NCBI GenBank assembly: GCA_964537685.1
Contig: CAZICM010000004.1
Location: 210,295-274,294, forward strand
Length of the DNA stretch: 64,000 nt
Reading direction: 5' to 3'
DNA from: CAZICM01 sp964537685
Lineage (GTDB): Bacteria; Myxococcota_A; Polyangia; Polyangiales; Polyangiaceae
Shown: piece by piece, positions 24,579 through 33,128 of the stretch
How the letters are laid out: every line of letters starts with the position of its first letter
Position numbering within the stretch: position 1 is the stretch's first letter
Program-made: the position numbers and the translations under genes
Notes under the pieces: model-generated
Told to the model about the DNA's origin: nothing
Databases searched by the model: none
What the model saw: only the letters and a program-made list of their open reading frames with translations

Positions 24579-25256
24579 CTACCCCAAATGCTTATGCAAA
24601 AACGCCATCGACCTCTCCCACGCCAGCCCCGCAGCCTCGGCGCTGTACACATCCGGCCGCGTGTCGTTCATAAACGCATGATCCGCTTCGTACACACACA
24701 GCTCCATCGCCTGCCCCCGCGCCTTCATCCCCTCTAAAATCGCCTCCGCCCCCTCGACTTTCGCCCACCCATCCCGCGTCGCGAAATGCGCCAATATCGG
24801 CGCCGTCACCTTCGAATAATCCGCGTGCTCCGCACCCGGTATCCCATAAAAGGGCACCACCGCAGAAAGCCCCGGCACCTGCGCCGCCGCCGCAAACGAA
24901 AGCGCGCCCCCCATGCAAAATCCCATCACCCCCACCTTGCCCGTACAGCGCTCGTGCCCCCGCAAATACGCCGCCGCTCCTCCGATCTCCGACAGCGCCA
25001 AGGAAAAATCCAAAGACCCCATCAACTGCGCCGCTTCATCCGGATTCTTCGTCGAACGCCCATGATACAAATCCGGCGCCACCACCACAAAACCAGCCTT
25101 CGACAGCCTCCCCATCATCGATCGAATATGATCGTTCAGCCCCCACCACTCTTGAATCAGCACCACACCCGGCGCTTTTGTATGGCCCTCCGCAACCTCA
25201 ATCTCTCCGCGGGCCGCCGTTCCCCTCGTGGATTCAAATGAAACCAATTCGCTCAT
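24579..25256 (-). CDS. Dienelactone hydrolase family protein
   Basis: This 225-residue alpha/beta hydrolase matches the dienelactone hydrolase family: VVLIQEWWGLNDHIRSMMGR, VVAPDLYHG, nucleophile Cys in VGVMGFCMGGALSFAAA, catalytic Asp in FATRDGWAKVEG and His in YEADHAFMNDTRPDVY. The triad Cys-Asp-His appears complete. The ATG preceded by TTGGAG is used; the in-frame TTG four codons upstream is that Shine-Dalgarno itself. It is a cytoplasmic enzyme acting on lactones or esters; the natural substrate is not deducible. It diverges from the homocysteine methyltransferase/MTHFR gene. Confidence 0.9.
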   Translation of the reverse strand: MSELVSFESTRGTAARGEIEVAEGHTKAPGVVLIQEWWGLNDHIRSMMGRLSKAGFVVVAPDLYHGRSTKNPDEAAQLMGSLDFSLALSEIGGAAAYLRGHERCTGKVGVMGFCMGGALSFAAAAQVPGLSAVVPFYGIPGAEHADYSKVTAPILAHFATRDGWAKVEGAEAILEGMKARGQAMELCVYEADHAFMNDTRPDVYSAEAAGLAWERSMAFLHKHLG

Positions 25257-25398
25257 GTCGATCTCCAATTTGAAAAAATTTTAAAAAACCATTTTCCTGA
25301 GCGCACACGCCTAGGCATCGCCTCCTACCAAATCCCATCCCTCCCGTCACCCTCATCGCTTGCGCCCCCGGCCCGCCGCGCCTAGCGTTCTCCCCACC

Positions 25399-27357
25399 AT
25401 GCACGACAACCCAAGCTCCGACCGCCCCCCGCCCGGCAGCGGCCCCCGCTCCGTCCCCTCGCTGAAAGAAGCCATCGCCCGCGGCCCCCTCTGTCTCGAT
25501 GGCGGTATGGGTACCCAAATCTATGAACGAGGCGTGCTCTTTAGTTTTAATTACGAAGAACTCTGTATCTCTCGTCCAGAGTTAATCCTCAGTATCCACG
25601 AGGACTATGCCCGCGCAGGCGCTCAAATCCTGGAAACCAATACATTCGGCGCCAACCGCATCCGCTTCGCCCGCCATGGCTTCGATGAACGGGTCCGCGA
25701 AATCAACCGCGCCGCCGTGCGTCTCGCCCGAAAAGCCGCCGGTGAACGGGTGTATGTGGCGGGCGCCATGGGTCCTACTGGATTGGTCTTTGGGGGCTTT
25801 AGCGATGAAGAACGGGAAAAAGTCCGCCATGCCTTTCAAGAGCAGGCCGAGGCGCTCTTGGAGGAAGGCATCGATGCCCTGCTGATTGAAACGATGCGCC
25901 AGCCCGAGGAAATGCTGTTGGCCCTTGAGGGCGCGCGCCTGGCCATGAGCGCCGCCGAGCATAAAAACCCATTGCTTATCGCTCAGGTTTCCGTCGACGA
26001 ACATCTGGCCCTGGCCGATGGTTCAAATATCGCTCAAATGGGCCAAATCCTTAAAGATTTAGGATGCGATGTCATTGGCGTGAATTGCTCCGACGGCCCT
26101 CAATTGGTGCTTTCCGCGGTGGAAAAGCTCTTGCCGCTGGGCATGTATGTGTCGGCGGTGCCCAATGCGGGCATTCCCCGGAGGGTGGACGATCGCTTTT
26201 TGTATGTGTCGACGCCCGAATATTTTGGGGTCTTTGCGAGGCGGATGCTCAAGCTTGGGGTTCGGCTGATCGGCGGATGCTGTGGAACGACGCCTGAACA
26301 TATTAAACGCATCGCGGCGGCCGTCCGAATGGCGGGATCGGCGGCGATGGGTCCGGGCGATGCTTTGGGCGATGCCCCTTTATGGGTGGGAACGGCGGGT
26401 GGAGATCATGTGGAAGCCGAGGGAGCGCCTTCGTCCTCGGGAATGAGCATGCCTGTACCGAGGGCTCAAAAGAGCGCATTTGCGGCAAAAATCGGTCAAA
26501 AATTCGTTGTGAGCGTGGAAGTAAACCCCCCCATCGGGCTCGATCCCAAGCCGGCCCTGCAAGCGGCGAAGATGCTGACGGATGGGGGTGTGGACATCAT
26601 CAATATTGCGGATGGGGCGAGGGCCCAAGCGAGGATGTCGAATGTAGCGATGGCGTTCTTGATGCAGCAAGAGCTTGGGATAGAAACCCTGGTGCATGTG
26701 TGTGGACGAGACCGGAATTTACTGGGTCAAGTGGCGCATTTGCTGGGGGCGCACGCGCTGGGCATCCGGAATTTGGTGGTAATTACGGGCGATCCGCCCA
26801 AGCTGGGCGATTTCCCGGATGCGACGGCGGTATATGACTTGGATTCGATAGGGATATTAAGGCTGGTATCGAGGTTAAACCGGGGGATAGATCCAGGAGG
26901 CAAACCTTTGGGGGCGGTGACATCTTTCTTTGCGGCGACGGGAGCGGAGCCTGCGGCGCTGAATTATGGGCGGGAATTGGAGCGGCTGAAGTTAAAAAAG
27001 CGGGCCGGCGCGGAGATGGTGATGACACAACCGGTATACGACACGGGTGTATTGGAGCGTTTCTTAGGGGATGCAAAGGGCTTGGAATTGCCGATATTGA
27101 TAGGGATTTTGCCATTGGCGAGCCATAGGAACGCGGAATTTTTGCACAACGAAGTGCCAGGGATGCAGATTCCAGAAGATGTGCGGGCGCGTATGAAGGG
27201 AGCAGGAAGCGGGGCGGAAGCGAGGCGGGAGGGCGTGAGGATAGCGAGGGAGATGGTAGAGGCGGTAAGGCAAAGGCCGGAAGTGGCCGGGGTGTATATT
27301 ATGCCGCCTTTGGGGAGGTATGAGATGGCGCTGGAGGTGATGGAGGGGCATTTGTAA
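25399..27357 (+). CDS. Bifunctional homocysteine S-methyltransferase / methylenetetrahydrofolate reductase
   Basis: The N-terminal domain (about 25-320) is a homocysteine S-methyltransferase: LDGGMGTQIYERG, ILETNTFGANR, and zinc-binding Cys in GVNCSDG and GGCCGTTPEH. After a linker the C-terminal domain (about 365-650) is MTHFR-like: FVVSVEVNPPIG, NIADGARAQARMSNVAMA, LVHVCGRDRN, LVVITGDPPK, MVMTQPVYD and the final YIMPPLGRYEMALEV. The fusion couples reduction of methylene-THF to methylation of homocysteine (YitJ-like arrangement). The cobalamin and reactivation domains of MetH are absent. The start ATG has no strong Shine-Dalgarno, and earlier in-frame starts exist from 25360. Confidence 0.92.
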   Translation: MHDNPSSDRPPPGSGPRSVPSLKEAIARGPLCLDGGMGTQIYERGVLFSFNYEELCISRPELILSIHEDYARAGAQILETNTFGANRIRFARHGFDERVREINRAAVRLARKAAGERVYVAGAMGPTGLVFGGFSDEEREKVRHAFQEQAEALLEEGIDALLIETMRQPEEMLLALEGARLAMSAAEHKNPLLIAQVSVDEHLALADGSNIAQMGQILKDLGCDVIGVNCSDGPQLVLSAVEKLLPLGMYVSAVPNAGIPRRVDDRFLYVSTPEYFGVFARRMLKLGVRLIGGCCGTTPEHIKRIAAAVRMAGSAAMGPGDALGDAPLWVGTAGGDHVEAEGAPSSSGMSMPVPRAQKSAFAAKIGQKFVVSVEVNPPIGLDPKPALQAAKMLTDGGVDIINIADGARAQARMSNVAMAFLMQQELGIETLVHVCGRDRNLLGQVAHLLGAHALGIRNLVVITGDPPKLGDFPDATAVYDLDSIGILRLVSRLNRGIDPGGKPLGAVTSFFAATGAEPAALNYGRELERLKLKKRAGAEMVMTQPVYDTGVLERFLGDAKGLELPILIGILPLASHRNAEFLHNEVPGMQIPEDVRARMKGAGSGAEARREGVRIAREMVEAVRQRPEVAGVYIMPPLGRYEMALEVMEGHL

Positions 27358-27373
27358 GACAACAGCCTCATTC

Positions 27374-27631
27374 GCCTCCGCCGCAGACCCTTTCGCCTTC
27401 GCCGCAGACCCTTTCGCCTTCGCCGCAGCCTCGTTCGCCTCCGCCGCAGACCCTTTCGCCTCCGCCGCAGACCCTTTCGCCTCCGCCGCAGCCTCATTCG
27501 CCTTCGCCGCAGACCCTTTCGCCTCCGCCGCAGCCTCATTCGCCTCCGCCGCAACCTCATTCGCCTCCGCCGCAGACCCTTTCGCCTCCGCCGCAGACCC
27601 TTTCGCCTCCGCCGCAGACCCTTTCGCCTCC
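27374..27631 (+). repeat. Twelve tandem 21-bp repeats
   Basis: The unit is GCCTCCGCCGCAGACCCTTT plus C, with a second variant ending in CAGCCTCATTC. Twelve contiguous units and a partial thirteenth follow directly after the MTHFR fusion gene. Variants differ only at a few positions (CTCC/CTTC and ACCCTTTC/CCTCATTC/CCTCGTTC). On the minus strand in one frame the units read AEAKGSA or AEANEAA, on the plus strand QTLSPPP; neither frame belongs to a credible gene. After the array, to 27816, there is a C/T-rich gene-free stretch. Confidence 0.9.
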
Positions 27632-27816
27632 TTCAATCGCCTGTCCCTTCCCCCCTCCGCACCCCCCGCCCTTCCTTCCCTCCTCCCCGCGCAAGTCTTT
27701 CCGTTGACGGCCCGCCTCTCTCCTCCTAAAAAGGCGCCGCTTTTGATCTCAATGTCGCCGATTGAAATCCCTTCGGATATCGGCCTGGTTTACGGGAGAC
27801 GGAGAAGCCGAGTCGT

Positions 27817-30246
27817 ATGAACCCTACCTGGATGCTCATCATGCTTCTTGGGCTCGGCGCCTTGTTCGCTTGGAGTGCGAATAGGCGCTGGCAGCTTCTT
27901 AAGGTAGGGCGGCCAGAAAACCGCACCGATAACCTGATTCAGCGCCTAAAGCTGACCCAGGAATATGCGCTCCAGCAGCGGAAGATGGGCTACTACCCGC
28001 TCGCAGGGCTCGCTCATAAGGCTATTTTTATAGGCTTTATCGTTCTTCTGCTCCGTTCGCTCATGCTCTGGGGCAGAGGCTTCGATGCCGATTTCAATAT
28101 GTGGATTCTAGGCCCGGAGCCGCTGAATCTCTTCGGCGCTTCTATCCCTCTCGGCCATATCTATGAGTTCATCAAGGATGTGGTCGCGTCCGCTGTGGTG
28201 CTCGGCGCGCTTGTGTTCGTGTACTTCCGCGTGATCCGCCAAGAAGCGCGTATGACGCTCTCCGGCGAGGGGCTCATGATTCTGGGCATCATCGTCGTGA
28301 TGATGGTCAGCGATATGATCTACGACGGCGCTTCGATGGTGCTGCATTATCGCTATGCCTACGGCAATTGCGATCCGGCCGATCCTGAGCTGTGTGCGAG
28401 TATCAATACGCTGGTGGCTCATTTCGGCGGTCCGCCCGCGGCCGATGCAAAGCTTGGCTGGAGTCTGTATCCAAGCCCCGCGGGTTCGCTGTTCGCTTCT
28501 ATTTTTGATGGCGCGGGCGCTCATGGCTTGCTGGTGTACGCGACGGCTGGTTTCTGGATGCACGCGACGCTGGTGATGGTGTTTTTGAATCTGCTTCCCC
28601 ATTCAAAACACTTCCATGTGATCACCGGCATTCCCAATGTATTCACGACGAGTCTCGATCCTCCCGGACGCCTTCCCCTGATGGCCAAGAGCGCGGAAGC
28701 CATTGGCGAAATGGTGATGAAGGCCGCAGAAGAGCCTGAAAAAGCCGAGCCGGTCGGCATCGCCCGCATCGAGCAGTTTACGTGGAAGGCATTGCTCGAT
28801 TTTTATACGTGCACGGAATGCGGGCGCTGTTCGGATAACTGTCCCGCGCACCGCACGGGCAAGATGCTGAGCCCCAAGCAATTTACGCTGAATCTGCGGG
28901 ATCATTTGTATGGGCGGCAGGATGAGTTTTTAAATCGGCCGGGCGGTCCGAAGGGCGCCGTGGATGATGGCCATGCGCACCATCACGACGATCACGCGCA
29001 TGAAGGCGCCGGGCATGGCGCGCATGGTCATGACGATCACGCGCACGGGCACGATGATCACGGCCACGGGCATGACGATCATCATCACGAGCCTGTGTAT
29101 CCCGACAATCCGGTGCCTATTGCCGATGTAGCGAGCACGCCTGTGGATTTGGTGCCGGGCGTGATTCATCCCGATGTGCTCTGGGCGTGCACGACGTGCC
29201 GCGCGTGTGAAGAGCAGTGTCCGGTGATGATTAGCTATGTGGACAAGATTGTGAACATGAGGCGGAACCTGGTGCTGGTGAAGGGCGAGTTCCCGGCCGA
29301 GCTTGCGGGTCCGTTTGCGGCGATGGAGACCAATGGCAATCCTTGGAATCTGTCGCGTATGGATCGCGCCAATTGGGCGGAGGGATTGGGGATTCCGACG
29401 ATGGCGGAGTATCCCGACGCGCCGGTTTTGTACTGGGTGGGATGCGCGGCGAGCTATGACGATCGGGCAAAGAAGATTGCGAGGGCGACGGCGCGGCTGA
29501 TGAAGGCTGCGGGTGTCGATTTTGCGATTTTGGGCCAGGAAGAAACATGCACGGGCGATCCGGCGAGGCGGGCGGGCAATGAATATTTGTTTGCTCAGCT
29601 TGCCGAGCAGAATGTGGCGACGCTGAACGGCTACAAAGAGCAGGGCGGCGTGAAGCAAATCGTGTCGACGTGCCCGCACTGCTTTAACACGCTGAAGAAC
29701 GAGTACCCGGATTTCGGCGGCAAGTACGAGGTGGTGAACCACACCGACTTTTTGATGGGTTTGGTGGCCGAGAAGAAGCTTTCACCGAAGAAGAAGGTGG
29801 AAGGAAAAGTGGTGTTCCACGACTCGTGTTATCTGGGGCGCTACAACGGGGTGTACGACTCGCCGCGCGATATTCTGAAGGCGATTCCAGGCGTGGTGCT
29901 GGTCGAGGCGGGCGAAGGCTTTAGCCGTGAAAAGGGCTTGTGCTGCGGCGCGGGCGGCGCGCAGATGTGGATGGAGGAGCAGAACAAAGACCGCATGAAC
30001 GTCAAGCGCACGCTTCAGCTCTTGCAGAGCGAGGCGAAGACGATCGCGACGGCGTGTCCGTTCTGTCAGACGATGATTACCGATGGGCTGAAGGATCAAT
30101 CGAAGGAAGAGTCGATCCGGCAGCTCGATGTGGCGGAGCTCTTGGAAGAGAGCTGTTCTTTGGATCGGCCGATGGGCGTCCGGGCAGCGATGCCTCAAGA
30201 TCCTCCGCGGGCTGCACCGGCGGCGCGCGCGGGCGCTGCTGGTTAA
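27817..30246 (+). CDS. Membrane-bound Fe-S oxidoreductase (heterodisulfide reductase-like) with His-rich insert
   Basis: The protein has 809 residues. The N-terminal membrane part has about five or six helices (4-20, 65-85, 113-140, 152-172, 235-262) and resembles the cytochrome-b/NarI-like half of HdrE fusions. Two 4Fe-4S motifs follow, CTECGRCSDNCP and CTTCRACEEQCP. They are unusually separated by a roughly 45-residue run of His, Asp and Gly (GHAHHHDDHAHEGAGHGAHG and onward). The C-terminal half has two CCG-type blocks (CPHCF, HDSCYLGRYNG, GLCCGAGGAQMW, CPFCQTM). Such proteins pass electrons between a soluble donor, often an electron-transfer flavoprotein, and the quinone pool. The insert is expected to bind Ni, Zn or Cu ions or to be a flexible spacer. 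A stem-loop lies downstream. Confidence 0.85.
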   Translation: MNPTWMLIMLLGLGALFAWSANRRWQLLKVGRPENRTDNLIQRLKLTQEYALQQRKMGYYPLAGLAHKAIFIGFIVLLLRSLMLWGRGFDADFNMWILGPEPLNLFGASIPLGHIYEFIKDVVASAVVLGALVFVYFRVIRQEARMTLSGEGLMILGIIVVMMVSDMIYDGASMVLHYRYAYGNCDPADPELCASINTLVAHFGGPPAADAKLGWSLYPSPAGSLFASIFDGAGAHGLLVYATAGFWMHATLVMVFLNLLPHSKHFHVITGIPNVFTTSLDPPGRLPLMAKSAEAIGEMVMKAAEEPEKAEPVGIARIEQFTWKALLDFYTCTECGRCSDNCPAHRTGKMLSPKQFTLNLRDHLYGRQDEFLNRPGGPKGAVDDGHAHHHDDHAHEGAGHGAHGHDDHAHGHDDHGHGHDDHHHEPVYPDNPVPIADVASTPVDLVPGVIHPDVLWACTTCRACEEQCPVMISYVDKIVNMRRNLVLVKGEFPAELAGPFAAMETNGNPWNLSRMDRANWAEGLGIPTMAEYPDAPVLYWVGCAASYDDRAKKIARATARLMKAAGVDFAILGQEETCTGDPARRAGNEYLFAQLAEQNVATLNGYKEQGGVKQIVSTCPHCFNTLKNEYPDFGGKYEVVNHTDFLMGLVAEKKLSPKKKVEGKVVFHDSCYLGRYNGVYDSPRDILKAIPGVVLVEAGEGFSREKGLCCGAGGAQMWMEEQNKDRMNVKRTLQLLQSEAKTIATACPFCQTMITDGLKDQSKEESIRQLDVAELLEESCSLDRPMGVRAAMPQDPPRAAPAARAGAAG

Positions 30247-30290
30247 TTGTCAACCTCTCAAACGTTTTCCCCACAGCATTTTTTCTTTTG

Positions 30291-30323
30291 GTGAAGCCGG
30301 GCTTCTTTTGCGTCCGGCTTCAC
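30291..30323 (+). terminator. Stem-loop downstream of the Fe-S oxidoreductase gene
   Basis: The perfect inverted repeat GTGAAGCCGG / CCGGCTTCAC has a 13-base loop. T-rich tracts flank it on both sides (TTTTTTCTTTT before, TTTCTTTTTT ten bases after), so it is a probable but not textbook terminator. Confidence 0.5.
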
Positions 30324-30380
30324 GGGCATGCATTTCTTTTTTCGATCCCGTTCAGTAAGGTCGGTTTAGCGAGGTGAGCG

Positions 30381-30686
30381 ATGGCACTTTCGGTTGCTGA
30401 GACAAACCGTGGTTTGGCCGGGCCTGTGCCGCACATCTCAATTTCAAACGATTCGGTGGCCGATGCCGCGCTCCGGACCGCCGCGGACGCGCCCAATGCG
30501 GAAGAGCAGCGCTGCGATGCGTGCGATGGGCTGGTGGTGGGCGAGCCGGAGGGGCGGGGTTTGCTGGTGTGGTTCCGGGGCGAGGATTTTAGGATGGAAG
30601 AGCCTGTGCTCTGCGGGCCCTGCGCGATGGCGATCGGTATTGCGGCGCTCGCTCAGTGGAGCGCCGATGAAGAAGAAGAGGGCTAG
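30381..30686 (+). CDS. Small zinc-ribbon-like protein, 101 aa
   Basis: The Shine-Dalgarno GAGGTGAG sits just before the ATG. Two Cys pairs about 30 residues apart (RCDACDG and LCGPCA) suggest a treble-clef or zinc-ribbon fold in an otherwise acidic protein ending in DEEEEG. No enzymatic motif is seen and the family is not recognised. The stop overlaps the stop of the convergent kinase gene by four bases. Confidence 0.6.
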   Translation: MALSVAETNRGLAGPVPHISISNDSVADAALRTAADAPNAEEQRCDACDGLVVGEPEGRGLLVWFRGEDFRMEEPVLCGPCAMAIGIAALAQWSADEEEEG

Positions 30687-32611
30687 AGCTTAAAGGTGGC
30701 CATCGCGGTCTCGCCCGCTTTAACGGCGACGCTCTTGGATTTGGCCGCGCCGCTCGAGGGTTTGCAGGTGACAGTGTAACGGCCCGGCGCGAGCGCGACG
30801 CGAACCGAGGACGATGTGCCTTTGGATGCGCCGTTGACGGAGAAGGCGCAGGTGCCGCCCATCGCGACGGCAACCAGTGTTCCTTTGCCACCGCCTCCAC
30901 CGCCTCCGCTCGAGGATGTGGTGCTGCCACCGCTGCTGGTGGTGCCGCCTGAAGACGTCGTCGACGAACCGCCCGAGGATGTTTTTCCGCCGCTGCTGGT
31001 GGTGCCGCCGCTGCTGGTGCTCGTTGTTTTTCCGCCGCTGGTGCTGGCCGAGCCGGAGCCTGTTTTCGCGGAAGGGTCGCTGCTATCGGCCACGGCGGTC
31101 GTTGTGGGAGGAGGCGCGGGCGCGGCCGAGTCGGTGGGCGCGGCGGCTTGTTGATCGGAGGGGCTGGGAGCCGCGGAAGCCACGCTGTCGGCGCTCGATG
31201 AAGAAGGCGGCAGGGGCACCGCAATCGGCCCGCTTGAATCCGAAGTCGCTTGGGCATCGCCCGATGTTTTGTCGCCGGTCAAAAACAGCACCGCCACCAG
31301 CACGGGCACGATCACCGCAATCACCGCCATCAGCCCAAAGACAATCATCCGATTTCGTTTGGACTTTTGGGCGGCCTGTTCATCCGGCATGGTCGAAGGC
31401 GCGTACGAGCCTCCCATCGGCTGAGCCATCGCGGGAGGCGGCATCGAGCCCGCTTGAGAAGCGCGGCCTCCAGGTCCGGCGCCTGGCATCCCACCGGCCT
31501 GAGAAGGCCCCGCCGGCGGAGGTAATTGGCCCGAGCCCGGAAAAGGCATGGTTCGGCCGGTGGACGCATTGAACGGGCCGGGCTGTGAACCCCCGGCTCC
31601 GGGCGAACGCAATTGCGTGGCCGATTCTTCGTTGGTTCCGCTGACGGGAGGCGGCGTGTAGGCAGGTTGAGCCGCTGCCACCGCAGCCTGTTCCTTGCGC
31701 CTTTTCTTGGCGTGCTCGGTCGTTTGGCCGATGCGCTGAATGAGCACTTCGCCCTCGCCCTTTGCAAAAGGCGAAAGCGCATGCGCAAAGGCATGCACAT
31801 TACGAAAGCGGCCGTCGACATCCTTGGCCAAGCACCATCCGATAATGTTGTCGAGATCGGGCGGCAAATCGGGCCGCACATGCGAGGGCGGCGCGGGTTC
31901 ATCGCGGGAAATCGAAAGCATCAGCGCCGCGGCTTCGCCGGTAAAAGGAGCCCTTCCCGTAAGCAGTTCATAGAAAATGGCGCCAAGGGACCAAATGTCG
32001 GTTCGCACATCGACATGTTTGGCTTTGCGCATCAGCTCGGGCGACGAATAGGGAGAGAGGCCAAACATCGTGGTTGCGGTGAGTTCCGCGCCGGGCGCCG
32101 ACGAATCCCGCATCAGCTTGGCCGTTCCAAAGTCGATCAGCTTGATGAGCGGAGCGCCGCCCGCGCGGCTGGTCAGAAAGAGATCTGAAGGCTTCAGCTC
32201 GCGGATAATGATGTTGTGGCTATGGGTTTCGGCGACGGCCTCGGCCGCCTGTAGAATCAAGAGCACCGCTTCATTGACAGGCAGAGCGCCGCGTTTGCGG
32301 ATATGCGTGCCCAGATCGATGCCTTCTAGATATTGACGCACCAAGTAAAACGAACCGCTTGAGTCCGTGCCCACATCGATGATGCGCGCCACATGCTCCG
32401 ACTCCAGCTTGGCCAGTGTGCGCGCCTCTCGGCGGAAACGCTCGACTTCCTTTTCATCCGCCTGAGCGGCAGGAAGCAGCTTGATCACAACCCGCTGATC
32501 AAACTCGGTATGAAAGGCATCGAGCAATAGCCCGTGAGAGCGGCCCAAAATGGCGCGCACACGGTATTTTCCTGCAATTAAATCGCCTGGATGGATCTCG
32601 TTGGGACGCAT
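30683..32611 (-). CDS. Ser/Thr kinase-like membrane protein with altered catalytic loop and PEGA-like domain
   Basis: Residues 8-290 form a protein-kinase fold. The beta-3 Lys is present (VVIK, K44), as are the C-helix Glu (REARTLAK), DFG (LIDFGTAK, D160) and the SSPELM segment. Two key parts deviate: the Gly loop reads LGRSHGLLLDAF instead of GxGxxG, and the HRDLKPxN loop reads IRELKPSD, so the catalytic base Asp is Glu and the metal Asn is Asp. A Pro/Gly-rich juxtamembrane linker, one membrane helix (about 432-455), a Ser/Gly/Thr-rich stalk and a C-terminal PEGA-like domain (GTLVAVAMGGTCAFSVNGAS to the end) follow. It is probably a pseudokinase or weak kinase that links cytoplasmic signalling to the envelope. 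Confidence 0.8.
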   Translation of the reverse strand: MRPNEIHPGDLIAGKYRVRAILGRSHGLLLDAFHTEFDQRVVIKLLPAAQADEKEVERFRREARTLAKLESEHVARIIDVGTDSSGSFYLVRQYLEGIDLGTHIRKRGALPVNEAVLLILQAAEAVAETHSHNIIIRELKPSDLFLTSRAGGAPLIKLIDFGTAKLMRDSSAPGAELTATTMFGLSPYSSPELMRKAKHVDVRTDIWSLGAIFYELLTGRAPFTGEAAALMLSISRDEPAPPSHVRPDLPPDLDNIIGWCLAKDVDGRFRNVHAFAHALSPFAKGEGEVLIQRIGQTTEHAKKRRKEQAAVAAAQPAYTPPPVSGTNEESATQLRSPGAGGSQPGPFNASTGRTMPFPGSGQLPPPAGPSQAGGMPGAGPGGRASQAGSMPPPAMAQPMGGSYAPSTMPDEQAAQKSKRNRMIVFGLMAVIAVIVPVLVAVLFLTGDKTSGDAQATSDSSGPIAVPLPPSSSSADSVASAAPSPSDQQAAAPTDSAAPAPPPTTTAVADSSDPSAKTGSGSASTSGGKTTSTSSGGTTSSGGKTSSGGSSTTSSGGTTSSGGSTTSSSGGGGGGGKGTLVAVAMGGTCAFSVNGASKGTSSSVRVALAPGRYTVTCKPSSGAAKSKSVAVKAGETAMATFKL

Positions 32612-32723
32612 CGGATCTCGCGTGAGCAAAGCTTTTGTTGACAATCGGCATTTTTACACGCCCGAATCCCGAATGGCCATTTTTCAAATGCCTTTTATGT
32701 GCGGGCGCCCTTAGCATGCGACC

Positions 32724-33086
32724 ATGCGAAATCTGATCTCCCTTTGCGCGTGTCTTTTGCCGATCGGCGCGCTGTTGGCCTTGGGGTGTGGTTCGTCAGA
32801 TCCGCCGCCCCAGCGATATCCTCAGCAGCCGCCGCCGGGCCAGTACCAGCAACCCCAAGCGGGTTATCCCCAACAGCCTCAGCCCTATCCTCAGCAGGGT
32901 TATCCTCAGCAGCCCCAGCCCGCGCCCACGCCGGCCCCCACAACGGCCCAAACCGGCGCCGCGCCCCAGCCTTGGGCCTTGCCCAGCGGTTTTCCTTCTA
33001 CGCTGCCCACCACCCTTCCTTCAGGTATTCCAACCACGCTTCCTTCAGGCTTTACATTTCCGCCTCCCCCCGCACCTCCCAAGTAA
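32724..33086 (+). CDS. Pro/Gln-rich lipoprotein, 120 aa
   Basis: The signal peptide MRNLISLCACLLPIGALLAL and lipobox LALGC precede a low-complexity mature part with repeated YPQQPQP units. A second half has SGFPSTLPTTLPSGIPTTLP repeats, ending PPPPAPPK. There is no folded domain. It probably forms an extended Pro-rich spacer on the cell envelope. It diverges from the kinase gene across about 110 bp. Confidence 0.65.
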   Translation: MRNLISLCACLLPIGALLALGCGSSDPPPQRYPQQPPPGQYQQPQAGYPQQPQPYPQQGYPQQPQPAPTPAPTTAQTGAAPQPWALPSGFPSTLPTTLPSGIPTTLPSGFTFPPPPAPPK

Positions 33087-33128
33087 ATCCGCACAAGCAA
33101 ACCCGCACCTAGGTTAGCTTTGCGGGTC

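Noticed and set aside
25257..25398. SAM or SAH riboswitch upstream of the methionine-cycle fusion gene
   Set aside because: The spacer is short and C-rich and does not show the conserved helices of those riboswitches.
27374..27631. Possible CRISPR array
   Set aside because: The units are contiguous with no unique spacers and there are no cas genes.
27064..27636. A minus-strand frame translating the 21-bp array as AEAKGSA/AEANEAA repeats
   Set aside because: It runs into the antisense of the MTHFR domain, has no ribosome-binding site, and the array lies between two plus-strand genes. The repeat is kept as a DNA repeat only.
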